A DNA stretch of 52,534 nucleotides from Saprospiraceae bacterium. Its GTDB lineage: Bacteria; Bacteroidota; Bacteroidia; Chitinophagales; Saprospiraceae. Where the stretch lies: contig JAIYAV010000276.1 in NCBI GenBank assembly GCA_027488855.1, positions 1-52,534 on the forward strand. The letters run 5' to 3'. Positions 8,244 to 17,340 of this stretch are shown here, piece by piece (positions within the stretch are counted from its first letter, which is position 1; each line of letters opens with the position of its first letter). The notes beneath the pieces were generated by a model that was given only the letters and a program-made list of their open reading frames with translations, ran no database searches and was not told where the DNA came from. The translations under genes were made by a program, and so were the position numbers.

Positions 8244-10832
8244 ATGAGCAAAAAATGGTTACTCATCCTGGGTTTGCTGTATTCATACCTGGGCTTTGCA
8301 CAGGAGAAACAACCCTTGTCGTATTATCTTCCACAGATCACTTACGACCCAAAAATTCCCACCCCTGAAGCCTATCTGGGGTATCAAATCGGGGAATGGC
8401 ACATCAGCCACGATCAACAATTGGCCTACATGCGCAAACTGGCCGAGCTTTCACCCCGCTTCAAACTCACGGAATACGCCCGCACTTACGAGGGTCGCCC
8501 TTTGGTGTACATTGCGATTACTTCCGAGCGCAATCACCAAAATCTGGCGGATTTAAAGGCCAAGCATTTTCAGGTCAGCAACCCTGCAGAATCGGATAAA
8601 GCCGACCTCAAAACCACACCACTGGTCGTTTACCAGGGTTTTTCCATTCACGGCAATGAGTCTAGTGGGGGCAATGCCGCGCCGCTGGTCGCTTATTACC
8701 TGGCGGCAGGTCAAGGCCCGGAAATAGAAAAATTGCTCAACGAGGTGATCATCATTTTCGATCCTTGTTTCAATCCCGATGGTTTCCACCGCTTCTCGAC
8801 CTGGGCCAATCAACACCGCAACCGCCACCTCACCGCCGACCCCCAGGATCGGGAATACAGCGAGGTCTGGCCCGGTGGTCGTTTCAACCACTATTGGTTT
8901 GACCTCAACCGCGACTGGCTCTCAGGAGCACATCCTGAATCAAGGGGGCGAGCTAAGATTTTCCACGAATGGAAACCAAACATCCTGACCGATCACCACG
9001 AAATGGGTTCCAACTCCTCTTTCTTTTTTATGCCAGGAGTACCTTCACGGGTCAACCCCATCACGCCCAAACAAAACCAGGAGTTGACCATCAAAATTGG
9101 TCAATACCATACCAAATACCTGGATGAGATTGGGTCTTTGTATTTTTCGCAGGAAGGATACGATGACTTTTATTACGGTAAAGGTTCCACTTTCCCCGAT
9201 GTGCAAGGTTGTATCGGTATCCTGTTTGAACAAGCCAGTTCACGGGGCCATGTGCAAGAAACTACCAATGGTCTGCTCACCTTTCCGTTCACCATTCGCA
9301 ATCAGGTGCGTACTGCACTGTCGACCCAAAAAGCTGCGGTAGAACTCAAGCAGGAATTATTGGAGCATCAAAAAGGTTTCTTCCAATCGGCCATACAGGA
9401 AGCGCGCAACGATAGCCGCATGGGGTATGTATTTGGTGACCCCTACGATCAGGCGCGTACTGATCGGCTGGTAGAAATCTTGCGTAGGCAGGAGATCGAG
9501 GTGTACAACCTGGGCAGCAAAATCAGTGTGGAGGGCAAAAACTTTGAGCCCAATCAGGCTTTTGTGGTACCCATGGAACAAAAACAATACCGTCTGGTGC
9601 GGGGCATTTTTGAAACCACCACCAGCTTTGAAGACAGTATTTTTTACGACATTTCCAGTTGGGCACTGCCAATGGCCTTCAATGTGCCTTATGCAGCATT
9701 GTCTAAAAAAGGTACTGCTGGCAACGTAATGGGGTCAAAAATAACGGGTCCCAAACCCGAGCGTACGCCCATCGCTCCGCCCGCGCAAAGCAACTATGCC
9801 TACATGCTGGAATGGGAGGATTATTATGCCCCACGGGCTTTGCAGTTCTTGCAAAGCAAAGGTCTGCGCACCAAAGTTGGCATGCAGCCCATCACTTTGC
9901 AGGGTAAAAAATACGATATGGGTACCGTGATGATTCCGGTTCAAAACCAAAGCGCTACCCCGGCTGAAATTCACCAATGGGTGTCCGAGATTGTCAAAGA
10001 ACTGAATGTTCGCATTGACGCGGTAAGCACAGGTTTCACCACCGAGGGCATCGATTTGGGGAGCAACAATTTCCTCACCTTGCGCCAACCCAAGGTCATG
10101 ATTGTGGTGGGTGAAGGCATGGGCCCCAACACCGCTGGCGAAGCCTGGCATTTGTTGGATACCCGTTTCGACATGGCCGTATCCAAAGTGGAAGCCGACG
10201 ACATAGCCCGCTCCAACCTCAGTCGGTACAACGTAATCGTGCTGGGCGATGGCACTTTCCAAACGATTAGCCCAGTCGGAGTGAGCAAGTTGAAAGAATG
10301 GGTCAGCGCAGGTGGTACCATCATCGGCATCCAACGTGCAGTGACCTGGTTGAAAGGCCAAGGCATCGGGTTTGCCACCATGAAAGAATACAAAAATGCG
10401 GATGCTGCAACTGGCCGCCGCCCTTATGGTGAAATTGCCGATGATACGGGTGCCCAGGAAATCCCCGGGACTATTTTTGAGGCGGAATTGGATCTGAGCC
10501 ATCCCCTGGCTTTTGGTTTGAAGCGCAACAAAATGCCAGTTTTCCGCGATGGCGAGGTGTTTATGGAAAAATCGAAAAATCCTTATGCTTCTCCGCTGGT
10601 GTACACCGCCAATCCGTTGATGGCTGGTTACCTGAACCGCAAGTATACCGATATTGTGAAAGGTTCTGCGGGGATCGTGGTCAGTGGCTCAGGCGCTGGT
10701 CGGGTGATTTATATGGCCGACAATCCAAATTTCCGGGCGCATTGGTACGGGACGAATCGTTTGTTCCTGAATGCGTTGTTTTTTGGGAATTTGGTGAGTG
10801 GGGCAGGATTGGAGTCGGAGCGGAAGGAGTAA
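8244..10832 (+). CDS. M14 family zinc carboxypeptidase, secreted
   Basis: This 862-aa protein has a signal peptide (MSKKWLLILGLLYSYLGFAQ). The catalytic domain (about 40-370) shows the M14 zinc site: HGNE with His136 and Glu139, a later His in TDHHEMG (His251/252), substrate-binding Arg in DLNRDW, and the catalytic Glu in ILFEQASSRG (Glu329). The long C-terminal half (about 400-860) has alternating strands and helices like the class-I glutamine-amidotransferase-like domain often attached to Bacteroidota M14 peptidases (for example RQPKVMIVVGEGMGP and RVIYMADNPNFRAHWYG). It probably trims C-terminal residues from extracellular peptides. A leader terminator upstream and a large palindrome directly after the stop codon isolate it as a single-gene unit. 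Confidence 0.9.
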   Translation: MSKKWLLILGLLYSYLGFAQEKQPLSYYLPQITYDPKIPTPEAYLGYQIGEWHISHDQQLAYMRKLAELSPRFKLTEYARTYEGRPLVYIAITSERNHQNLADLKAKHFQVSNPAESDKADLKTTPLVVYQGFSIHGNESSGGNAAPLVAYYLAAGQGPEIEKLLNEVIIIFDPCFNPDGFHRFSTWANQHRNRHLTADPQDREYSEVWPGGRFNHYWFDLNRDWLSGAHPESRGRAKIFHEWKPNILTDHHEMGSNSSFFFMPGVPSRVNPITPKQNQELTIKIGQYHTKYLDEIGSLYFSQEGYDDFYYGKGSTFPDVQGCIGILFEQASSRGHVQETTNGLLTFPFTIRNQVRTALSTQKAAVELKQELLEHQKGFFQSAIQEARNDSRMGYVFGDPYDQARTDRLVEILRRQEIEVYNLGSKISVEGKNFEPNQAFVVPMEQKQYRLVRGIFETTTSFEDSIFYDISSWALPMAFNVPYAALSKKGTAGNVMGSKITGPKPERTPIAPPAQSNYAYMLEWEDYYAPRALQFLQSKGLRTKVGMQPITLQGKKYDMGTVMIPVQNQSATPAEIHQWVSEIVKELNVRIDAVSTGFTTEGIDLGSNNFLTLRQPKVMIVVGEGMGPNTAGEAWHLLDTRFDMAVSKVEADDIARSNLSRYNVIVLGDGTFQTISPVGVSKLKEWVSAGGTIIGIQRAVTWLKGQGIGFATMKEYKNADAATGRRPYGEIADDTGAQEIPGTIFEAELDLSHPLAFGLKRNKMPVFRDGEVFMEKSKNPYASPLVYTANPLMAGYLNRKYTDIVKGSAGIVVSGSGAGRVIYMADNPNFRAHWYGTNRLFLNALFFGNLVSGAGLESERKE

Positions 10833-10947
10833 CTAAGGTGTCCCTTAGGTGGCTTAGGTTTCTTAGGTTTCTTAGGTGGTGAAAAAATGTGCTTACAGTT
10901 TTTTTTTCACCACCTAAGAAACCTCAGACACCTAAGGGGCACCTTAG
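10833..10947. repeat. Gene-end palindrome built from CTTAGGT phrases
   Basis: This starts at the base after the M14 stop. The left arm (10833-10886) repeats CTTAGGT phrases (TTAGGTTTC twice); the right arm (about 10899-10947) is its inverse with one 9-bp unit fewer. Runs of A and T flank the loop, so it should act as a bidirectional terminator. The same phrase family recurs at 26026-26108. Confidence 0.8.
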
Positions 10948-11011
10948 AAGTAATTGCAACCTGCTTTAGGTCTGCTGTTTAGGATTCTATTTATCTTAGG
11001 CTATTCTAAAT

Positions 11012-12349
11012 TTATTCCCCTGCTTCCCTCTTCATTCTCACCGCCAAAACGTGTTTACAAATCCCACGTTTGCCCTGGTATTTGGTGTACCAATCACAAG
11101 TACAACGCTGTTGGTCGGCTTCAATCACCACTTTGTGCTGTACCCCGGAGCCTTTGACCAATGCTTCGATGTACCCAAGAGTGTTTTGCACAAATTGCAC
11201 CTCATCGTTGTCGATCAGTTTTTTTGCGTTTTTCAAGCGAGGATTCAAGCTCAAAATGCGCTCTGTTTTAAAGGGCAAGCGGCGGTAAAAATGGTTGTTT
11301 GCTGCCACATCGTAGCCCAATAAGCCTATGGAAGAAAGCCCAGCAGTAAGCTGATCCATCGTACCCAAATCAATGTCTTGCTCGATTGAAAGTAGGGTTG
11401 GGCTGAAGATTTCATTGGATTTCAAAAGGGCGTTCAGGCCATAAATCCATTCGATAGGTACATTTTGGGTCAGGTTTTCCAAAACTTTTCCTTCACCGGA
11501 AAAGCCACGGTTGTTGTCTGGCGAAAAAGCCATGAGCAGTTGCATTTTGCCCAATTCACAAACGAAAGCACAGGTTTCTCTATCGGCCGATTCGTACACC
11601 ATAATGTTGTCCAATAAAGGTAAAAGACCTTCCAACAAGCGTAAGCGTTGCACTCCTCCAATGCGCACACTATCTGGTGTCGGGACTGGTGCAAACATAA
11701 ATTTTCCCGCTCTTTTGCTGACAAAAAAATCTCCTTTAAGCACTCCTCTAGGCAGACTCTGGAACAATTGAATGGCCTGAATTTTCGGGATTTCAAATTT
11801 CTGTTCCATGTCCACCAGATACAATTGGACGCTAGTCAGCCCTTTGATCCAACGGGTGGGTAGGGTGACTTTTTTTTCGATCACCTTCGTTTTACTGGTG
11901 ATCACTTGCATCTCCTTTTGCCCTACGGCCAGGGTCACGCGTTCGTTTTTTTGGATGGCATTGAGGGCATTGAGCATGGGGTCGTTGAAGTCCACATTGG
12001 TGGTTCCGCTGGCGATAAACTCGCCGTCGATAGCCTCCGGTTGCATATCCAAGCGGACGTATACTCCGTTGCAGGAGGAAAAACCCTCAAAACGCAGGCG
12101 CTCCGCTCCAGCCGAAACGATGGGGTCGCGCAAGCTGGGTGGAATAGGGCTGAAACTACTCCGCACAACTTTGGCGATGGTACTCCAGCATTTGGCCGTG
12201 GTGTAGGGCTCAGTGAGATTGCCCCAAAAGAAACAGGGGATGTTGTTGACTTCAGCCAGTTCGCTTTGGTGGGCCAACATCAGTTGATGCAAGCCAGATG
12301 ATTTTTTGATGGTTGAACCAGTGTCGTATTGATAGGTTAAGTTTTGCAT
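11012..12349 (-). CDS. SWIM zinc-finger protein
   Basis: This 445-aa protein has no signal peptide. The C-terminus carries a SWIM zinc finger: CTCDWYTKYQGKRGICKHVL gives the C-x-C...C-x-H ligand set. SWIM domains bind nucleic acid or protein partners. The N-terminal 400 residues have no motif I recognise; they are cytoplasmic-looking, with mixed strands and helices. The ATG at 12349 lies 2 bp after the stop of the upstream 969-aa gene, so the pair is translated from one message. Related SWIM proteins in bacteria occur next to large helical-repeat proteins and MoxR-ATPase/VWA genes; no MoxR or VWA gene is present here. Confidence 0.8.
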   Translation of the reverse strand: MQNLTYQYDTGSTIKKSSGLHQLMLAHQSELAEVNNIPCFFWGNLTEPYTTAKCWSTIAKVVRSSFSPIPPSLRDPIVSAGAERLRFEGFSSCNGVYVRLDMQPEAIDGEFIASGTTNVDFNDPMLNALNAIQKNERVTLAVGQKEMQVITSKTKVIEKKVTLPTRWIKGLTSVQLYLVDMEQKFEIPKIQAIQLFQSLPRGVLKGDFFVSKRAGKFMFAPVPTPDSVRIGGVQRLRLLEGLLPLLDNIMVYESADRETCAFVCELGKMQLLMAFSPDNNRGFSGEGKVLENLTQNVPIEWIYGLNALLKSNEIFSPTLLSIEQDIDLGTMDQLTAGLSSIGLLGYDVAANNHFYRRLPFKTERILSLNPRLKNAKKLIDNDEVQFVQNTLGYIEALVKGSGVQHKVVIEADQQRCTCDWYTKYQGKRGICKHVLAVRMKREAGE

Positions 12350-12351
12350 GA

Positions 12352-15261
12352 TCAGAGTTGCATGGTTTGTTTGATCAGGTTTTTAACGGAAGGAATGTCT
12401 TGCCATTTTTTTAGAAATAGCTGAGCTCCATTTGCTGGCTTTTGACCCGTTTTAACTAGGATGTCCAGGTAGTGTTCCAGTAGTTTTTTAAAATTGAGGG
12501 GCAACTTTTCCTCTATCTTCAAGTTGGCAAGTATCGTATTCAAGATCATAAACAATGCAGTATTGTGTATAGGCGATACGTCTTTAATCGCAGCCAGGGC
12601 ATCTACGCAACGCAACAATACCCCGTATTTTCCAGAGATGAGAAATGCTAATTTTTCACCAAAAAGGCCTAAATCTAACTTCCGCTTTTCAATGAGATGA
12701 ATCAAGACCTCCGTAGCCAAAAAACGGGTCTCTTTCTTTTCCTGTAAAAAACAACAAGCGAAAACCAGCGTACTGGCATCAGAAAACCAAAACTCTGGTC
12801 GATCAACGATCCTTAAGAATCCTTGCATATCACTTCGCCCAAAATCACCATTCTGGCAGGAAGAAATCGCTAGTCGAATGGAAAGTGGTTCAGGATTTTG
12901 CGGCATCAGACTGTGCCAAAAAAACACACTGGCCTGATTGTACAAATGATCGCTCCAACGGTCACGGTTTTGATGAAAGGTCAAACTATACAGTAAATTT
13001 GTAGGTGAGAACAATGCTTCAGGCATGTCGATGGCCAGTTCTTCCCAGGATTTAAGGCGTTCTATTTGGCGCGTGTTGTAGTTCATCCCGTCTTCCCATG
13101 CTTCTCTAAAGTAAAAATGTGGCTGGAACGCTTTAACCACAAAAGCCTCCTTTTGCAAAGGTGTTCCTATAAATTCGTTAAAAGTGCCTTCTGGATCATG
13201 AGTGCGGGCAGCCACCGCCCACAACGCCAGTTTTTCAAGGTGACTTCCTTTAAGATCAGGCATCCATTGTTCCAAAGATCTCTCGTCATGCAAGTGAATT
13301 TTGGACTCCAGCCCCAGACAAAATTTTAGAAGGATTTGTAAGTGCCCTTTAATTTGTGACACCAGTGGGGTAGCATCCTCAATGCCCTCCCGGCACATTC
13401 TGGCAATAGCGATACTCAAATCGAGTGCATGGATGGATTCCTTGTTTTCCTGATAAGCAATGATTCGACTAACTAATATTTTGGGCTCAATCCAATAAGG
13501 CAAGTGGCTGGGTTCACACAAAAGAGGGAGTTTGGACTGTTGTTGCATCTTTTCTGCCGCGATGGCGAGCATCTTTTCCATTAAATCCAATGTACTTGGA
13601 ACGCCATCCTTGTAATTTCTATCCCGGTAATCGGCCTGGATATCCAGCAGCTTGCAGAGTAAAAATCGCTTTACATCGTTTTTGTAACTTATATCATAAT
13701 AAATTTGCTCCAGTTGCTTGTAGTAAGGACTCAGCTGCGCGGGATAATCTTCTGGAAAAAGATGCCGCTTACAAAGAAAAGCATGCAACAGGATTTCTGC
13801 TTCCTGAGGTTCGTTGGAGTTGATACATTTACCTACTTGAAACAGGATATCATTCCAGGTATCGGGTAGCTGAATGGCTTGGGTAAGCAGTTTTTCTTTA
13901 AGCGGTTGATACTGATAAATTATGCGTTCAGGTTCCGCTTGAATCGTCCCTTCAACATCCAACCAGGGCTCCAGGGCCTTCTTAATATTTCCTTGCAATT
14001 GAGGCACATAAGCATTTATTCTTTCCTTCAGACTAGAGCTATCTAACACGCTCAGCCTTTGCAAGGCTACTGCCGCACGTTCTTGCAGGGGCATTTCTGG
14101 AATGCTAAACACATCTGCGACAATTGCTGCGATGCTCCCCCGAAAATCCGGATTTAACTTGGCTATTTTTTCCAACAGCGGTAGCGCACTTTTAATTACC
14201 TTTTTGGCTTCAGCCCTCAACATCAAGGGATTAATCCATTCTAAAAAGGAAGGAAGATCAAAGTCTGAATGGGTATACATCTTCTTGCATAAATCCAGTC
14301 CAAAAGCGGGTACTGGTAACGGGTTTGCTTGAAAAAATGAAAAAATAAGCTCCTGAAATTTAATGAGCTCTGCTGTATTTAGTTTGATTTCATCCAGGAG
14401 TTTCCGATAAAAAGTTTTTAGGTCATTGTTCCATTCTTTGGTCTGTATCCGCAAGGCATTTTCGATGAAAAAATGCCGATCCATCTTGTTTTCACTCAAT
14501 AGTTTTGGGTAGAGGTACGCCCAAATCGGAAAAAACACATACATGCTGCCTACTTCTCGTTGGTATTTTACGGTAGGACTATAAACAGTTTCTCGCTGAA
14601 ACCTTACCGTAGTGGCAAATAAAAAGGTTTCGTAAATAAAAAGCTGAGGTATGTCTCGTTGCCAGGTAATGGGGTCTTCCAAGCAGTGATCGAGAGCCTC
14701 AATAACGTCTTTTTCCCTGATTTCGACGGTATAGTCCCAACGCTGAAATAGGCTAAGGCTGCGGGCAAACATCGCGGGCTGATAGCTTATGATACCCAGA
14801 TTCTCTAGGGTTCTCAATACACTATACCCGAGTACATCCCCGCCTCTACCACGGAATCGCTGTAAAATGTAGGGCTCAATCCATTTGGGTTTCGCCCATT
14901 CCACTATTTCCAAATACAACTCAGATCGATTGATGCGCTGCAGGAAATCAAAAGGCTCATGCCAACGTTGGATGTCTTTTTTGTTTAATAAGGCGATGGC
15001 GCTCAAAATAATCAGCTCAACCTGTTGCTCATCACCTCTTCTGCCTCCGTAATAGGGCACATGGCCTGCCTGTAAATCTGACTGTGAGGCTAAATTTGTG
15101 TAGTCTACCCAATGAACTTTTGCATCCATAATATGCTGTCGCAAGGCTACTTCATGCCCTTTCGATTTTTCTTTCAAAAAAGGCAGCAAGCCATCCAGGT
15201 TTCTGGTTTTGATGATTTGATCGTATTCGGCTAAAATATCTTGTACGGCGAAGTCATTCAT
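12352..15261 (-). CDS. Large helical-repeat protein, DUF6493-like
   Basis: This 969-aa cytoplasmic protein is almost entirely helical, with repeated Leu/Ile-rich helices of the HEAT/ARM kind (for example LPLLEKIAKLNPDFRGSIA). N-terminal features (DILAEYDQIIKTRNLDGLLP, then WVDYTNLASQSDL and GRRGDEQQVELIILSAIALL) fit the DUF6493 family as I know it from Bacteroidota. The coupling with a SWIM protein supports that. It has a strong promoter upstream. Base composition and codon use are more AT-rich than in the flanking genes by eye, which may point to a different history. No function is established; a scaffold role beside the SWIM protein is a guess. Confidence 0.65.
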   Translation of the reverse strand: MNDFAVQDILAEYDQIIKTRNLDGLLPFLKEKSKGHEVALRQHIMDAKVHWVDYTNLASQSDLQAGHVPYYGGRRGDEQQVELIILSAIALLNKKDIQRWHEPFDFLQRINRSELYLEIVEWAKPKWIEPYILQRFRGRGGDVLGYSVLRTLENLGIISYQPAMFARSLSLFQRWDYTVEIREKDVIEALDHCLEDPITWQRDIPQLFIYETFLFATTVRFQRETVYSPTVKYQREVGSMYVFFPIWAYLYPKLLSENKMDRHFFIENALRIQTKEWNNDLKTFYRKLLDEIKLNTAELIKFQELIFSFFQANPLPVPAFGLDLCKKMYTHSDFDLPSFLEWINPLMLRAEAKKVIKSALPLLEKIAKLNPDFRGSIAAIVADVFSIPEMPLQERAAVALQRLSVLDSSSLKERINAYVPQLQGNIKKALEPWLDVEGTIQAEPERIIYQYQPLKEKLLTQAIQLPDTWNDILFQVGKCINSNEPQEAEILLHAFLCKRHLFPEDYPAQLSPYYKQLEQIYYDISYKNDVKRFLLCKLLDIQADYRDRNYKDGVPSTLDLMEKMLAIAAEKMQQQSKLPLLCEPSHLPYWIEPKILVSRIIAYQENKESIHALDLSIAIARMCREGIEDATPLVSQIKGHLQILLKFCLGLESKIHLHDERSLEQWMPDLKGSHLEKLALWAVAARTHDPEGTFNEFIGTPLQKEAFVVKAFQPHFYFREAWEDGMNYNTRQIERLKSWEELAIDMPEALFSPTNLLYSLTFHQNRDRWSDHLYNQASVFFWHSLMPQNPEPLSIRLAISSCQNGDFGRSDMQGFLRIVDRPEFWFSDASTLVFACCFLQEKKETRFLATEVLIHLIEKRKLDLGLFGEKLAFLISGKYGVLLRCVDALAAIKDVSPIHNTALFMILNTILANLKIEEKLPLNFKKLLEHYLDILVKTGQKPANGAQLFLKKWQDIPSVKNLIKQTMQL

Positions 15262-15319
15262 TATAATTTTTTTTATAAGCCCCCTATACTGTCAAACAAT
15301 TTGAGTTGCAAATATAAAC

Positions 15320-15351
15320 CAAAATTAGAATTGTTTTTGCTTCAACTCAAA
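15320..15351 (-). promoter_or_regulatory. Promoter of the DUF6493-like/SWIM unit
   Basis: On the minus strand a TTTG (15351-15348), a 20-bp spacer and TAATTTTG (15327-15320) match the Bacteroidota consensus at optimal spacing. A second exact -7 match, TATATTTG, lies just downstream (15316-15309). The leader is about 50 nt. Confidence 0.6.
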
Positions 15352-15456
15352 AACTTAAACAAACACTAAATTAATGGATAAATCCAGCATTGAATACCCC
15401 TCCATCTCAGTCATTTTTCCCAACAATTCACTATCTTTCGCTCAACAGTCCCAACC

Positions 15457-17340
15457 ATGAAAAGAGCAAGCTTCCTTACCCTTCTATTGCTGAGTTGTAG
15501 TGCTTTTGCGTTTGGCAAAATCCGCCTGGAGGTAAGGGTTAAAGCTCCGCTGCCTTTACCGGAGTCTGGCTTGTATTTAGCAACAAGTTTCAACAATTGG
15601 AATCCGGGCGACCCTGCCTTTAAACTCATTCAACGTGCTTCAGATCAATATTACATCGAGCTCGATCAGGAACTGTTGCATTTTGAATACAAAATCACCC
15701 AAGGCAGTTGGGCCTATGTGGAAGGAGATACCCTGGGCGATTTTATGCCCAGTCGCAAGTATGATGGGCCACCACGGCATCATGCAGTACAAATAGACAT
15801 TGTGGGTTGGGAAAAACGGGCCTTTTACCAAATGGTTATCAAACAAATCCCGTACAATACCCCCCACGACGCCACGCTATACCTCGTCGGAAACTTCAAC
15901 AACTGGAACCCCCGCGATGAAGCCCACCGCCTCTATCGCCAGGCCAATGGTGCTTATCAGGTCAATTTTTCCACTGAATTAGAGCGGATCGAATTCAAGT
16001 TTACTCGGGGCACTTGGGCCTCCGTAGAGGGTCAAGAAAACGGGCGCATGCGACCCAACAGGTTACTGTTTCGAAGCCAGATCAAAGCCAATCAGCCTCT
16101 GGCGTTTGAAATTGCCACCTGGGAAGACCTCTCCGGGTCTGGCAATTTGTTGGCTTTTGCTTGGTACGACATCATTATTTTGTTTGCCGCTTTGCAGGGC
16201 TTTTTGCTGGTTTTGGCCATCCCCACCATTCAGGATTTTAACCGCAAAGCCAATCGTTGGTTGGTCTTTTTGCTGTTTTTTGTTTCCTCCATCCTCTTGA
16301 TTCGTACGCTGGGCAATCAGCGGGACATTGCACAAATTTTTCCTTTTTTGCAGTTTGTACCCGACTTTTTGTTGCTGGCCTATCCTCCGGCTTTTTATTT
16401 GTATGTGCGGCGGCTGTTGTTCCAAAGTGATCAATTTTCAGCCCGGGTATTGCTGCATTTTATTCCCAGTGCCTTGCAAATTTTTGCTTACACGCCTTTC
16501 TTTTTGGCCGAGGTGGCTGCCCTAAAAGTGGATGTGGTGAGTCACGATGCCCAAGGTTGGTGGGCGGTGAATGCAGTGGCGGTATGTGGTTGGTTTTCCA
16601 ATGTGTTTTACACCTATTTGAGTCTGCATGCCATTCAAGGGTACCGCAAACAATCCCAACGCAGTTATTCTTTTGAGGAAAACCTGCATTTTTTGCTCAC
16701 AGTGTTGATCATCATGGGCGTCTGTTTGTTGCTTTGGGCTTTCACACTGGTCGTTGCGGGGATTGGTTTCCTCACTCATCGAGAGATTTGGTTGTTTACG
16801 GAAAAAAGTGCCGACATGGTCTGGTTGATTTTTTCCATTATCCCGCACCTTTTGGGTTATTTTGCCATTCACCAACCGGAAATTTTTAAAGTCGCTCAAC
16901 CTGTCTCTTTGTTCAATGCCATACCTGAGATTCCGATTGAGGAAGTAAAAGCAGGCCATCTGAGTGATAAAAAGAGTGAAGAACTCAGTGATGAACATTT
17001 GCAACGCCTTAAACATCAGGTAGAAGCATATATGCAACAACACAAACCCTATGTCAATCCCAAGCTAACGCTCAACGAGCTAGCTAGCATGCTCAAAATG
17101 CCCCCTTATTTACTGTCAAAAGTGATCAATGAGGGCTACGACATCAATTTTTTTGATTTCATCAACACCTATCGGATTGAAGAATTCAAACGACGGATGG
17201 AAGATCCTCATTTTCAGCACTATACGTTGCTGAGCATTGCTTTTGAAGTAGGGTTTAATTCAAAAACAGCCTTTAATCGGTCCTTTAAAAAGATCACCAA
17301 TCAGTCGCCGAGTGAGTTTTTTCAATCGGTGAAGGTTTAA
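15457..17340 (+). CDS. Membrane-bound AraC-type regulator with two starch-binding-like modules
   Basis: This 627-aa protein has, in order: signal peptide (1-20); two tandem modules (about 21-115 and 125-220), each with FNNWNP (residues 45-50 and 147-152) and W-A-x-VEG (85-90 and 187-192), the look of AMPK-type CBM48/CBM20 alpha-glucan-binding domains; seven hydrophobic helices (about 232-256, 267-283, 300-317, 329-351, 369-392, 412-438, 453-470); and an AraC-type double HTH (about 535-620: LTLNELASMLKMPPYLLSKV and LLSIAFEVGFNSKTAFNRSF). It reads as a one-component sensor: glucan bound outside, DNA bound inside. Seven-helix AraC proteins are common in Bacteroidota; the CBM pair is the unusual part. 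Target genes are unknown. Its stop codon overlaps that of the convergent 17337 gene. Confidence 0.85.
   Translation: MKRASFLTLLLLSCSAFAFGKIRLEVRVKAPLPLPESGLYLATSFNNWNPGDPAFKLIQRASDQYYIELDQELLHFEYKITQGSWAYVEGDTLGDFMPSRKYDGPPRHHAVQIDIVGWEKRAFYQMVIKQIPYNTPHDATLYLVGNFNNWNPRDEAHRLYRQANGAYQVNFSTELERIEFKFTRGTWASVEGQENGRMRPNRLLFRSQIKANQPLAFEIATWEDLSGSGNLLAFAWYDIIILFAALQGFLLVLAIPTIQDFNRKANRWLVFLLFFVSSILLIRTLGNQRDIAQIFPFLQFVPDFLLLAYPPAFYLYVRRLLFQSDQFSARVLLHFIPSALQIFAYTPFFLAEVAALKVDVVSHDAQGWWAVNAVAVCGWFSNVFYTYLSLHAIQGYRKQSQRSYSFEENLHFLLTVLIIMGVCLLLWAFTLVVAGIGFLTHREIWLFTEKSADMVWLIFSIIPHLLGYFAIHQPEIFKVAQPVSLFNAIPEIPIEEVKAGHLSDKKSEELSDEHLQRLKHQVEAYMQQHKPYVNPKLTLNELASMLKMPPYLLSKVINEGYDINFFDFINTYRIEEFKRRMEDPHFQHYTLLSIAFEVGFNSKTAFNRSFKKITNQSPSEFFQSVKV

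Noticed and set aside
9735..10502. 255-codon open frame on the minus strand
   Set aside because: Antisense to the C-terminal half of the M14 peptidase.
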